Notes under the pieces: generated by a model
The model's database searches: none
The model's input: only the letters and a program-made list of their open reading frames with translations
Told to the model about the DNA's origin: nothing
In this document: positions 33,445 to 40,088 of the stretch, piece after piece
Position numbering within the stretch: position 1 is the first letter of the stretch
Layout: each line of letters starts with the position of its first letter
Position numbers and translations under genes: made by a program
Virus record (IMG/VR): IMGVR_UViG_3300030106_005597
Location: 2,959-59,216 of that record
DNA length: 56,258 bases
Direction: 5' to 3' (one strand)
Origin: a virus

Positions 33445-35309
33445 CACATCAATTAAATTTTATTTATAACGATTCTGATTGGGTATGCCCTAGTGAATAT
33501 CCTGACTTATCAAAAGCAAAAGAAATAGCGATTGACCTGGAGACTAAAGATCCAAATATAAAAGCAAAAGGTTCTGGTTGGGCTACATTTGATGGACATA
33601 TTGTTGGTTTCGCTGTGGCTGCATTTGATCAACAATGGTATTTTCCTATACATCATGATGCTGGTGGTAATATGGATGAAGGTATAACCATCGGTTGGAT
33701 GCAAGAAGTTTTAAAAACACCAGCAACAAAAGTTTTTCATAATGCAAGCTATGATGTCGGTTGGTTGAAAATAAATGGTTTTCAAATTAATGGCCCCATT
33801 GTTGACACAATGATAGCAGCTGCATTAGTTAACGAGAATAGATTTAGTTTTAGCCTAAACGCCTGTGCAAAAGATTATTTAGGCGAAATCAAAAATGAAA
33901 CGTTTTTAAATGAAAAAGCAAAAGAGTGGGGAATTGATGCAAAAGCTGACCTCTGGAGACTACCTGCGGGCTACGTAGGCTTCTATGCTGAGCAGGATGC
34001 AGGGCTTACCCTACGACTTTGGCAACACTTTAAAACAGAGATTTCTAAACAAAGTTTACATGATGTTTGGGAAATGGAGATGGAGCTCTTGCCTATTTTA
34101 ATTAATACAAGAATGAGAGGTATAAGAGTTGATGAAGAAAAAGCTGCAAACTTAAAAAAAGAATTTGTTTCACGTGAAAAAACAATTTTAAATAAAATAA
34201 AAAAACAAACTACAATGGGAGTTGATATTTGGGCAGCAAGATCTGTTGCTCAGGTCTTTGATAGAATAGGTGTTGATTACCCACGGACAGCGAAAACTGA
34301 CGAACCAAGCTTTACGCAAAATTGGCTAGTAAATTGTAATAACCCGATAGCGCAACTAATAAGACAAGCAAGAGAAATAAATAAATTCCATTCAACATTC
34401 ATTGACTCCATTCAAAGGTATGTTCACAAAGGTAGAATACATTCTGAAATAAATCAACTAAGAAGTGATCAAGGCGGAACTGTATCTGGTCGTTTAAGTT
34501 ATTCTAATCCTAACCTGCAGCAGATCCCTGCAAGAAATAAAGAGTTCGGAGATAAAATAAGAAGTTTGTTTTTACCTGAGGAAGGTAAACAATGGGGTTC
34601 GTTTGATTATAGCCAACAGGAGCCTAGATTAGTAGCTCACTATGCTGCTAGTGTAGATAATAGTTTTACAGGAGTTGATGAGTTTATTGAAGCATATAAA
34701 AATGAAGCTGCTGATTTTCACCAAATAGTTGCAGACATGGCAGGGATAAGTAGGACAAACGCTAAAACAATTAATCTTGGATTATTTTATGGAATGGGAA
34801 AAGCAAAATTAGCAAAAGAATTAGGAATTTCAAAAGATGCAGCTGATAATCTTTTAGTTAAATATCATTCAAGAGTGCCTTTTGTAAAAAAATTAGCTGA
34901 AGCTGTTACTAACTCTGCATCAAAATATGGTTTTATTAGAACTGTAGGTGGTCGTAAATGCCGATTTGATATGTGGGAGCCTGCTACATTTGGAATGAAT
35001 AAGGCAATGCAATATGAAGAGGCTAAGGCAATTTATGGTAACAACATTAGAAGGGCCTTTACTTATAAGGCTTTAAATAGGTTAATACAGGGTTCTGCTG
35101 CTGACCAAACAAAACAAGCTATGATTGATTGTTATAAACAAGGGTATCAACCTTTACTTCAAATTCATGATGAATTATGCTTTTCAATAAATGAAGAAAC
35201 TGATATTAAAGGTGTTAAGGAGGTTATGGAAAATGCAATTGAAAATCTCAAAGTCCCGTTTAAAGTCGATGTCGCTATCGGCAAAAGCTGGGGTGAAGCA
35301 AAAGAATAA
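33441..35309 (+). CDS. polA: Family A DNA polymerase
   Basis: A 622-residue Pol I-type polymerase. A 3'-5' exonuclease domain comes first, with AIDLET (Asp32, Glu34), FHNASYDVGWL and YAEQDAGLTL. The polymerase follows: motif A FDYSQQEPRLV (Asp389), motif B RTNAKTINLGLFYG (Arg438, Lys442, Leu446, Tyr450), motif C QIHDELC (His576, Asp577). There is no 5'-3' exonuclease. The residue equivalent to E. coli Phe762 is Leu446. It replicates the phage genome with the upstream primase and helicases. The start overlaps the previous stop (ATGA). A parS-like palindrome lies within it near 34170. Confidence 0.95.
   Translation: MTHQLNFIYNDSDWVCPSEYPDLSKAKEIAIDLETKDPNIKAKGSGWATFDGHIVGFAVAAFDQQWYFPIHHDAGGNMDEGITIGWMQEVLKTPATKVFHNASYDVGWLKINGFQINGPIVDTMIAAALVNENRFSFSLNACAKDYLGEIKNETFLNEKAKEWGIDAKADLWRLPAGYVGFYAEQDAGLTLRLWQHFKTEISKQSLHDVWEMEMELLPILINTRMRGIRVDEEKAANLKKEFVSREKTILNKIKKQTTMGVDIWAARSVAQVFDRIGVDYPRTAKTDEPSFTQNWLVNCNNPIAQLIRQAREINKFHSTFIDSIQRYVHKGRIHSEINQLRSDQGGTVSGRLSYSNPNLQQIPARNKEFGDKIRSLFLPEEGKQWGSFDYSQQEPRLVAHYAASVDNSFTGVDEFIEAYKNEAADFHQIVADMAGISRTNAKTINLGLFYGMGKAKLAKELGISKDAADNLLVKYHSRVPFVKKLAEAVTNSASKYGFIRTVGGRKCRFDMWEPATFGMNKAMQYEEAKAIYGNNIRRAFTYKALNRLIQGSAADQTKQAMIDCYKQGYQPLLQIHDELCFSINEETDIKGVKEVMENAIENLKVPFKVDVAIGKSWGEAKE
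34166..34181. promoter_or_regulatory. parS-like palindrome inside polA
   Basis: TGTTTCACGTGAAAAA matches the bacterial parS consensus TGTTTCACGTGAAACA at 15 of 16 positions, with a perfect 12-base palindrome TTTCACGTGAAA at 34168-34179. It lies in coding sequence, so chance plus codon constraint cannot be excluded. A ParB-like protein is encoded 2.9 kb downstream, which is why it is listed. Confidence 0.35.
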
Positions 35310-35376
35310 AAAAGAAGTTGAAGGATATTATTTTGATGGCAAGAAGCTACAAACGCTTTATAAAAAGAAACGTTAA
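35293..35376 (+). CDS. Possible 27-residue protein after polA
   Basis: The frame from GTG 35293 reads MKQKNKKEVEGYYFDGKKLQ and ends TLYKKKR. It overlaps the polymerase end by 17 bases. Its TAA meets the stop of the minus-strand gene below in a shared TTAA, a neat convergent arrangement. The EVEGYYFDGKKL stretch has a protein-like composition rather than random translation. An alternative start is the ATG at 35267 in the same frame. Not certain; function unknown. Confidence 0.35.
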   Translation: MKQKNKKEVEGYYFDGKKLQTLYKKKR

Positions 35377-35486
35377 TCTTCTTCTTTATTTTGTTCTTGC
35401 TCTTCTTCTTTTTCTAATTCTTTCTCTGCTTCCTCTCTCAACTTTTTAAGTTCTTTGTAATAGTTAGGGTGTTTCCATTCAAACAT
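35373..35486 (-). CDS. 37-residue charged helical protein
   Basis: MFEWKHPNYYKELKKLREEA continues with EKELEKEEEQEQNKEED, a single highly charged helix. An AAGGAG site stands before the ATG on the minus strand, and an extended -10 promoter lies 30-38 bases upstream. These signals make this strand more likely than the Leu-rich reading of the opposite strand. Acidic small early proteins of phages often inhibit or mimic host factors, but no evidence exists here. Confidence 0.6.
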   Translation of the reverse strand: MFEWKHPNYYKELKKLREEAEKELEKEEEQEQNKEED

Positions 35487-35515
35487 TTTTTGCTCCTTGT
35501 TTTTTTTTATTTACT

Positions 35516-35524
35516 ATTATACCA
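35516..35524 (-). promoter_or_regulatory. Minus-strand extended -10 promoter
   Basis: On the minus strand the sequence reads TG-G-TATAAT with the -10 box at 35521-35516. It is placed to start transcription near 35509 for the 37-residue gene. The -35 region is poor, as expected for extended -10 promoters. Apart from this site I see nothing in the 35487-35677 gap except A/T-rich runs and a short CCAGC-TTTA-GCTGG hairpin at its right edge. Confidence 0.5.
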
Positions 35525-35677
35525 CGAGCACTTTTTATAAATCGTTTACTATTCAACAAAGTCATCAAACAGAAAAAATAAATATTGTTTATCAATCTGT
35601 ATAACTTAAAGAAAATGTTTTTTTGGAAAATTTAGAGCGCAGTAGTCTTAGGGAAAAAATTTATTTTTTTACCAGCT

Positions 35678-35866
35678 TTAGCTGGCTATGTCTAAAAGAC
35701 CTTCTTTTGCGTCTTCCACACTTTGATCATTAATCTTAACTTTAAGATTTTTGATCTTGATATCGATCCACTTCATGTCAGGTGTTACTCTGCCCTGTTC
35801 CAACGCTTTGCTGGCCCACTTGGACTCCAACTGAAGTTTTTCCGAGATTAACTTTTGTAGTTGCAT
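35678..35866 (-). CDS. Small charged protein
   Basis: A 62-residue protein starting MQLQKLISEKLQLESKWASK, helical and charged, with PDMKWIDIKIKNLKVKIND in the middle. GAGG stands nine bases upstream of the ATG. It overlaps the end of the next minus-strand gene upstream by 89 bases in another frame, unusually long for this genome, so one of the two may end or start elsewhere. Its stop is within a CCAGC/GCTGG hairpin. Function unknown. Confidence 0.5.
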   Translation of the reverse strand: MQLQKLISEKLQLESKWASKALEQGRVTPDMKWIDIKIKNLKVKINDQSVEDAKEGLLDIAS

Positions 35867-36050
35867 CTCTGTCTACCTCCTCAAATGTTACGTAGGTTCG
35901 GTTGCCATAAAAGCTTTCATTCTTACCTACAATTTCCCCTGAGGTTACGCCATTTGCAAACGCCTCAAGAGCAGCTGTATCGTTCTCTGCCTCAAGCATC
36001 TTATTAAAATATATATTCTTACATCTTGCTTGGACGCGATACAACTTCAT
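35778..36050 (-). CDS. Small early-type protein
   Basis: A 90-residue protein starting MKLYRVQARCKNIYFNKMLE, with AENDTAALEAFANGVTSGEI and YGNRTYVTFEEVDRDATTK, a pattern I have seen in marine phages. The last part (GVQVGQQSVGTGQSNT) is low-complexity and overlaps the start of the 62-residue gene. A TTGCAA-18-TATAAT promoter puts the transcript start right at the ATG, so it may be leaderless. Function unknown. Confidence 0.55.
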   Translation of the reverse strand: MKLYRVQARCKNIYFNKMLEAENDTAALEAFANGVTSGEIVGKNESFYGNRTYVTFEEVDRDATTKVNLGKTSVGVQVGQQSVGTGQSNT

Positions 36051-36055
36051 GTATT

Positions 36056-36085
36056 ATTATATACCATAATAAGTGCTCATTGCAA
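36056..36085 (-). promoter_or_regulatory. Minus-strand promoter with leaderless start
   Basis: On the minus strand, TTGCAA (36085-36080), 18-base spacer, TATAAT (36061-36056). The expected start is about 36049-36050, on the ATG of the 90-residue gene. Confidence 0.55.
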
Positions 36086-36355
36086 CTATGTGGGTATTTT
36101 GGGTTTTTGTGGGGGTACTATTTCTTTTACTTCAATCGCTTTACATTCAAACCTTACTGCAATTCTACTGTTTTCTATGTACTCAGGAGTAAATTCTTCA
36201 TGCATTTCTAAATTTCTAAAAGTTCCGTATGCAGCTCTGTATCCATATTCAACGCATGCAGTGTGGGTATCAAACGAATAACCTGGATAATGACTACTAG
36301 GACATTGACCACTTAATTGGCTACACATGTATAAAATTAAAGCAAATTTAGTCAT
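36086..36355 (-). CDS. Small exported Cys-containing protein
   Basis: An 89-residue protein starting MTKFALILYMCSQLSGQCPS, then SFDTHTACVEYGYRAAYGTF and a body ending PPQKPKIPT. The start is one I recognise from marine phages. The first 12 residues are hydrophobic, like a weak signal sequence, and four Cys suggest disulfides or metal. A GATAAT box (36369-36364, minus strand) would give a two-base leader. It is divergent from the 36452 gene. Function unknown. Confidence 0.6.
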   Translation of the reverse strand: MTKFALILYMCSQLSGQCPSSHYPGYSFDTHTACVEYGYRAAYGTFRNLEMHEEFTPEYIENSRIAVRFECKAIEVKEIVPPQKPKIPT

Positions 36356-36385
36356 TTTCTCATATTATCCTATATAATTTAATCC

Positions 36386-36413
36386 TTGCATATCCCATGA
36401 AAATGTTTATATA
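36386..36413 (+). promoter_or_regulatory. Plus-strand promoter
   Basis: TTGCAT (36386-36391), 16-base spacer, TATATA (36408-36413), placed to start a transcript near 36420 with an AGAGG site before the ATG at 36452. The minus-strand gene starts 31 bases away, so the gap works as a divergent promoter region. Confidence 0.45.
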
Positions 36414-36451
36414 CAATTCATGTTTTTACAAATACTAACAAAGAGGTTATC

Positions 36452-36739
36452 ATGAAAACAGAAAAAACAACAGGGGCTGAGTCATCAACAGCAGAAGTAG
36501 AGCCGTTGGTTTTAAAACCAGAATGGATGATTGACCACCCAAAAGAAGTTGAAAAACTTCACACTTTTACTGTGAGTTTTAATGAGACTACAAAACGGAT
36601 AGACCTAACTGTTAATGGAGAAGAATATAGATCCATGAATGTTAGAGATAAATTATCTGGTATGCGTAAGTATCACGAAGCCATAGATAAAATTGTAAAA
36701 CTATTCAGTGATTGGGGTTTCTATGAAAACCAAAATTAA
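36452..36739 (+). CDS. Unknown early-type protein
   Basis: A 95-residue acidic protein with a flexible N-terminus (MKTEKTTGAESSTAEVEPLV) and a core with LHTFTVSFNETTKRIDLTVN and YRSMNVRDKLSGMRKYHEAI, probably a small alpha/beta fold. AGAGG precedes the start, and the end overlaps the next gene by 17 bases. The 36 kb block holds several unrelated small genes, typical of early host-takeover regions. Function unknown. Confidence 0.55.
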   Translation: MKTEKTTGAESSTAEVEPLVLKPEWMIDHPKEVEKLHTFTVSFNETTKRIDLTVNGEEYRSMNVRDKLSGMRKYHEAIDKIVKLFSDWGFYENQN

Positions 36740-36989
36740 CTGTGACTCACAAGTGTTCGTGCAGTGGGTAGCGAAGGTTGAGAAAATACTGAACCGCATT
36801 CCAATAGTAACGGCCAACGGACACATGCCAGTTGAATATGGTGACGAAGAGTTTCAACAAGGCATGCAACAACTTCAACAATGTGCAATGCGATTTGATG
36901 ATATGCCAATATATCCAATCAACGAAGCAATCGCAAAAAGACTTGTTGAAGATCAACTACAGGGGGCAAATGACAGATCTGATCATTAA
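36723..36989 (+). CDS. Unknown small protein
   Basis: An 88-residue protein starting MKTKINCDSQVFVQWVAKVE; GGGG stands five bases before the ATG at 36723, better than the GTG at 36708. Later segments EEFQQGMQQLQQCAMRFDDM and NEAIAKRLVEDQLQGANDR look helical. It overlaps both neighbours by about 20 bases. No family recognised. Confidence 0.5.
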   Translation: MKTKINCDSQVFVQWVAKVEKILNRIPIVTANGHMPVEYGDEEFQQGMQQLQQCAMRFDDMPIYPINEAIAKRLVEDQLQGANDRSDH

Positions 36990-37077
36990 GATGTTTATAT
37001 TAGCCCTTTTATTAACAATACCGCCAAAAATAATATTACTTATTGTTGGTGGTTTAACTTATCTTGTAATTAACTAA
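36970..37077 (+). CDS. 35-residue membrane peptide
   Basis: The frame encodes MTDLIIKMFILALLLTIPPK and IILLIVGGLTYLVIN: two short hydrophobic helices broken by a PPK turn. AGGGGG stands three bases before the ATG, and it overlaps the previous gene by 20 bases. The ParB-like gene follows 12 bases later. It resembles other very small membrane proteins of this genome. Function unknown. Confidence 0.55.
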   Translation: MTDLIIKMFILALLLTIPPKIILLIVGGLTYLVIN

Positions 37078-37089
37078 GGAGGAAAAGAT

Positions 37090-37881
37090 ATGGCAAGAGC
37101 AGTAAATAATAAATTTTTTGAAACAAAAGATTATTCTATGTTCAAAAAAATTAGAGGCAATCGTCCAGTAGACGAGTCACACGTCAAGCAATTGAAAAAA
37201 TTAATTGCAGAAAAGGATCTTATGGATCCGATACGTGTAAATCAAAACAAAGAGGTAGTGGATGGTCAACATACATTACAAGCGAGAAAGGAACTAGGTT
37301 TACCTGTCCCTTACATCATAATTAATTCTGATGATCCGCTTGATGTAGCAAGACTTAATCAAGGCAGAAAGAATTGGTCCATGGATCATTTCTTGGGCCA
37401 CCATTGTGCAAGAGGTAAAATGGATTACAAAATTTGTAAATCTAAAATGCAACAATTTGGTCTGCCAGTATCAGAAACTATGATTCTGTTACTTAAAATT
37501 ACTTCTAGGTGGAGATTGATCACAGAACAATTTAAGCAGGGAGATTTTAAAATTCCTGCTGGAGGTATACAAAACTGTGATCGAATAGGTAATCAACTTA
37601 TGTATCTTAAAAAATATCTTGTAGGCATAGACAACACCAACAGGAGAATAAAAAGACAGATCATAACTGCTTACATAATTGCAGACAGACACCCGAAGTT
37701 TAGTTTTGATAGGTTTAGAACAGCTATAAAGACTAAGTCCGCATGGTTGTTGTCTGGAACTTCAGCACGTGATTATATACAGATCTTCCAGAAAATCTAC
37801 AATTCTGGTTTGGCACCAAAGAAAAGAATAAATCTACTTGATTTCTTTGATACCAGAGAATATACCGAAGTAGAAGAATAG
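37090..37881 (+). CDS. ParB/sulfiredoxin-domain protein
   Basis: A 263-residue protein with a ParB N-terminal domain: NRPVDESHVKQLKKLIAE, then MDPIRVNQNKEVVDGQHTLQ and ARKELGLPVPYII, where the DGQHTLQAR box replaces the usual nucleotide-binding GERR-type motif. The C-terminal 170 residues do not resemble the HTH/dimerisation part of chromosomal ParB. Phage members of this family can be nucleases or NTP-binding regulators. It has an AGGAGG site and is followed by an RHH-sized protein. DNA-binding specificity is unknown. Confidence 0.75.
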   Translation: MARAVNNKFFETKDYSMFKKIRGNRPVDESHVKQLKKLIAEKDLMDPIRVNQNKEVVDGQHTLQARKELGLPVPYIIINSDDPLDVARLNQGRKNWSMDHFLGHHCARGKMDYKICKSKMQQFGLPVSETMILLLKITSRWRLITEQFKQGDFKIPAGGIQNCDRIGNQLMYLKKYLVGIDNTNRRIKRQIITAYIIADRHPKFSFDRFRTAIKTKSAWLLSGTSARDYIQIFQKIYNSGLAPKKRINLLDFFDTREYTEVEE

Positions 37882-37889
37882 GAGAGACA

Positions 37890-38105
37890 ATGGACATCAA
37901 CAAATGGAAATCTTGTGCGGTTGATATCGAATCATACACACTGATAAGAGCAATGGGAAAAGCAGGCTTTAGAAGACCTGGATCTATGATTGCTAAGTTA
38001 GTTGATGAAGAGGTTAGAAAGATAGCGAAGAAAGAGGGGAAGAGCTATCAAAAAATGAAAGAGAATTTACTAGCAGAAGGCAACAAACTTCTCAATGGTA
38101 AATAA
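37890..38105 (+). CDS. Small basic helical protein
   Basis: A 71-residue basic protein starting MDINKWKSCAVDIESYTLIR, with GFRRPGSMIAKLVDEEVRKI. The size and a strand-turn-helix feel (SYTLIRAMGKAGFRRPGS) are compatible with a small DNA-binding protein of ribbon-helix-helix type, but no diagnostic match is seen. It follows the ParB-like gene by eight bases and ends just before a hairpin, so the two probably form one transcript. Confidence 0.5.
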   Translation: MDINKWKSCAVDIESYTLIRAMGKAGFRRPGSMIAKLVDEEVRKIAKKEGKSYQKMKENLLAEGNKLLNGK

Positions 38106-38114
38106 ACCCTAGGT

Positions 38115-38138
38115 ATGGCCCTGGGAGACTAGGGCCAT
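38115..38138 (+). terminator. Terminator-like hairpin
   Basis: ATGGCCCT-GGGAGACT-AGGGCCAT is a perfect 8-bp stem followed by TTATT. It lies between the stop at 38105 and the start at 38144. It is probably a terminator or attenuator ending the ParB-like operon. Confidence 0.6.
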
Positions 38139-38143
38139 TTATT

Positions 38144-38716
38144 ATGCTTACATTACAAGAAACAAAAATATTTATAAAAAATTTTGCAGACCACCAACCG
38201 TTAAATAAAAAATTAAAAAAAGAAATTTTAGAAGCTAGAAAATCAAACTTATTAGCTATGCCAAATTCTAATGAAAACTGTTGGCGGAGTGTATATAAAT
38301 ACAAGTGTGAAGAAGAACTACTAAAGCCAATTAATTTAATCTTGGCAGAGTATATAAATCATTATTTTAAAAGAAATGATATGAACTGTAAGATTTTGTA
38401 TTGGACCAATATTAATGGTTTTGGTGGTGGTAACTTGTTTCATACGCATTATAGAGCTGATTGTGATTTATCTGGAGTTTATTATGTTCAAGGTGAAAAC
38501 ACAGGAACTATAAAATTTGCAACACATGAACAAATGTATTTTATGATCCCACCTTATATGCCAAATGCAAAAATGATTGCTCATGATCCAAAAGATGGTG
38601 ATATTCTTTTGTTTCCTTCATACTTACTTCACGAGGTATCAGTTAATACTAGTGCTAAAAATAGAATCACCGTAGGTTTTAACATAAAATTAGACTTGCA
38701 AGATCCTTCAAAATAA
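38144..38716 (+). CDS. 2OG-Fe(II) oxygenase (PF13759-like)
   Basis: A 190-residue oxygenase of the phage group that includes T4-like hypothetical hydroxylases. Seen are the iron region GGGNLFHTHYRADCDLSGVY with YVQGENTGTIKF, the distal part GDILLFPSYLLHEVS and the Arg-containing end AKNRITVGFNIKLDL. The proximal motif is H-x-H rather than H-x-D, usual for this branch. It lies between two hairpins, so it may be separately expressed. It is the fifth 2OG enzyme of the window and is not closely similar to the 10.6-12.8 kb set. Substrate unknown. Confidence 0.75.
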   Translation: MLTLQETKIFIKNFADHQPLNKKLKKEILEARKSNLLAMPNSNENCWRSVYKYKCEEELLKPINLILAEYINHYFKRNDMNCKILYWTNINGFGGGNLFHTHYRADCDLSGVYYVQGENTGTIKFATHEQMYFMIPPYMPNAKMIAHDPKDGDILLFPSYLLHEVSVNTSAKNRITVGFNIKLDLQDPSK

Positions 38717-38749
38717 GTATTAATTGAATCACGTATTTCCTTAGCCTAA

Positions 38750-38784
38750 ATGAAAAGGTGGGGCTTTAAACACCTTATTTTCAT
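38750..38784 (+). terminator. Imperfect hairpin after the oxygenase gene
   Basis: AAGGTG pairs with CACCTT, and the flanking ATGAAA with TTTCAT across a small bulge, enclosing a 10-base loop. It lies 34 bases after the stop at 38716 and is likely to end that transcript. Confidence 0.45.
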
Positions 38785-38823
38785 ATAACAACGAACGCTA
38801 AATTTAACTTAATAGGAGAATTA

Positions 38824-39075
38824 GTGGCTAGATATGTTCGAAAGAGCAGTCCAGAAGCATTAGATCAAGCTTTAGAAAAGCTTGTTATGATTAGTCCAAA
38901 TAAGAAAACTTATGATGAGATGACTAGTCTTATGTTTCAGTTGTATTGTGGAAATGATTTTGGTTTAGGAAATTTTAATCTTTCATTCCTTGATAAAGTC
39001 GAGGGGTGTTGGCGGTCAGGCAGAAAAAAAGCTGCTTCGGTAAAAGGTTTAAAACTGGTCGTCAAAAATGCCTAA
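38824..39075 (+). CDS. Unknown small basic protein
   Basis: An 83-residue protein starting at GTG 38824 with AGGAG at 38814. Recognisable text is SPEALDQALEKLVMISPNKK, TYDEMTSLMFQLYCGNDFGL and CWRSGRKKAASVKGLKLVV. It looks helical with a basic C-terminus, which might bind nucleic acid. It ends inside the left arm of a 12-bp inverted repeat. No family recognised. Confidence 0.5.
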   Translation: MARYVRKSSPEALDQALEKLVMISPNKKTYDEMTSLMFQLYCGNDFGLGNFNLSFLDKVEGCWRSGRKKAASVKGLKLVVKNA

Positions 39076-39120
39076 CCACGGTGTAATTCCACATCCATAT
39101 CTTTTCCCACACCGTGGTTA
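39073..39120. repeat. 12-bp perfect inverted repeat
   Basis: TAACCACGGTGT (39073-39084) and ACACCGTGGTTA (39109-39120) are exact reverse complements around a 24-base pyrimidine-rich loop. The left arm contains the stop region of one gene and the right arm runs into the ATG at 39120 of the next. It may be a terminator, an operator, or an RNA switch hiding the start codon. Confidence 0.65.
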
Positions 39121-39320
39121 TGGTAATGTCAGAGCTAGATCCTGAATTTATAAAAGCATCCGTTAAAATATGTAAAGGTTTAAAAGGCCCAGAGCGAACT
39201 GACTTTATTGAAGAAGCCTTAGTAGACTATAAATGGACTGCCTACGTTAGATCTCCGAGAGAGGTACAAAGGCATTTTAGGAATGTATTCACCAAACTTG
39301 TTAAAAATTTTGGGCACTAG
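39120..39320 (+). CDS. Unknown small protein
   Basis: A 66-residue protein reading MVMSELDPEFIKASVKICKG and PERTDFIEEALVDYKWTAYV, then SPREVQRHFRNVFTKLV. The ATG at 39126 (MSELDPE) is an equally good start. No ribosome site is seen; the start is at the edge of the preceding inverted repeat, so expression may be controlled by that structure. It looks all-helical with an Arg/Lys-rich second half. Function unknown. Confidence 0.5.
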   Translation: MVMSELDPEFIKASVKICKGLKGPERTDFIEEALVDYKWTAYVRSPREVQRHFRNVFTKLVKNFGH

Positions 39321-39321
39321 T

Positions 39322-39696
39322 ATGGCTGCTGAAGTTTTAAGTCCTAAAACCAGTTCTGAACAGCGATTGTTTCAAGCCATAGTATTGCAAGCTTTTGAAG
39401 ATGCCTTGACTACACAAGGCAGCAAACAAGAATCTTATCTTAAAAAAGATGCTCATGATTGGTTTTTAGAAAAAAATAAAACATTTGATAGTGTATGTTG
39501 GAACGCTGGTTTTGACCCTGATTTAATACATGAAAAATATAAAAAGTTACTTAAAGATGGTAAAGTTGTGTTTACAGAACTGCAGAGGGAATGGGTTCGG
39601 TATCGAGGATTATATAGAGATTATAGGGCTGCTGATAATAGTAAGGATAGAAAAAATATAATGTTAAAAATTACAAGAGTTAAATTAAAAAGGTAA
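39322..39696 (+). CDS. Conserved phage protein of the small-terminase region
   Basis: A 124-residue protein with SSEQRLFQAIVLQAFEDALT, KKDAHDWFLEKNKTFDSVCW and NAGFDPDLIHEKYKKLL, a pattern I know from phages of several hosts. ATG 39322 directly follows the stop of the previous gene and is preferred over 39283. The C-terminal helical part is Arg/Tyr-rich (REWVRYRGLYRDYRAADNS). A DNA-related function is suggested by charge but undefined. Confidence 0.6.
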   Translation: MAAEVLSPKTSSEQRLFQAIVLQAFEDALTTQGSKQESYLKKDAHDWFLEKNKTFDSVCWNAGFDPDLIHEKYKKLLKDGKVVFTELQREWVRYRGLYRDYRAADNSKDRKNIMLKITRVKLKR

Positions 39697-39750
39697 TCAT
39701 GGTGGACGTAAATATTTAACCCACGGGGGGAGCAAAAAAAGTCTAAGTTC

Positions 39751-39930
39751 ATGATGACTAAAAACCCCCGCAGGTCTGAAATTAGCATTTTTATACGAAA
39801 ACATGCTGATATGATTTATACAGCAATAACGGACAACGGACAAATGAAAAATCTATTATATAGATTATCTAGACACTTGATTAATAAAAAGTACCCCAGG
39901 GGGTCAAACAGGTGTCCCTGCTGTCCCTAA
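39751..39930 (+). CDS. 59-residue protein with CPCC terminus
   Basis: The frame reads MMTKNPRRSEISIFIRKHAD, then MIYTAITDNGQMKNLLYRLS and RHLINKKYPRGSNRCPCCP. The helical body with EI-x-x-F-I-R-K ... A-I-T-D-N-G-x-M-K-x-L-x-Y-x-L-S resembles small proteins I recall in marine phages. The Cys-rich end may bind metal. The start may be either of two adjacent ATGs. Its last codons contain the first TGTCCCT repeats of the array that follows. The rest of the 39697-40088 interval holds the repeat array and a promoter. Confidence 0.55.
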   Translation: MMTKNPRRSEISIFIRKHADMIYTAITDNGQMKNLLYRLSRHLINKKYPRGSNRCPCCP

Positions 39931-40017
39931 AGAACTATTAGTGAGATATACCAACGATAATAGCATGATTTAGTGGTGTCCCTATGGTGTCCCTATGGTG
40001 TCCCTCAGGGACACCAC
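39911..40017. repeat. TGTCCCT direct-repeat and palindrome array
   Basis: TGTCCCT occurs five times in direct orientation: two close copies at 39913-39927, then an 11-base unit GGTGTCCCTAT repeated twice plus a partial third copy (39975-40005). An inverted copy follows. The last pair forms GGTGTCCCT-C-AGGGACACC (39997-40015), and GTGGTGTCCCT at 39973 also pairs with AGGGACACCAC ending at 40017. Such tandem plus inverted copies are typical of iterons or clustered operators. Confidence 0.75.
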
Positions 40018-40050
40018 TTGCGGGAACGCAACCAGAAGTTTTTACTATAC

Positions 40051-40079
40051 TTACTTTATGATGAAATAATCTATATAAT
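40051..40079 (+). promoter_or_regulatory. Sigma-70-like promoter
   Basis: TTACTT (40051-40056), 17-base spacer, TATAAT (40074-40079). The expected start is at about 40086, three bases before the ATG at 40089, which lacks a Shine-Dalgarno site. It lies just downstream of the TGTCCCT array, which could regulate it. Confidence 0.6.
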
Positions 40080-40088
40080 GAAAATATC

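Noticed and set aside
35336-35449. Plus-strand Leu-rich 37-codon frame that looks like a membrane peptide
   Set aside because: It is the complement of the Glu/Lys-rich minus-strand gene, which has a ribosome site and promoter; Leu-rich text is expected opposite such a sequence.
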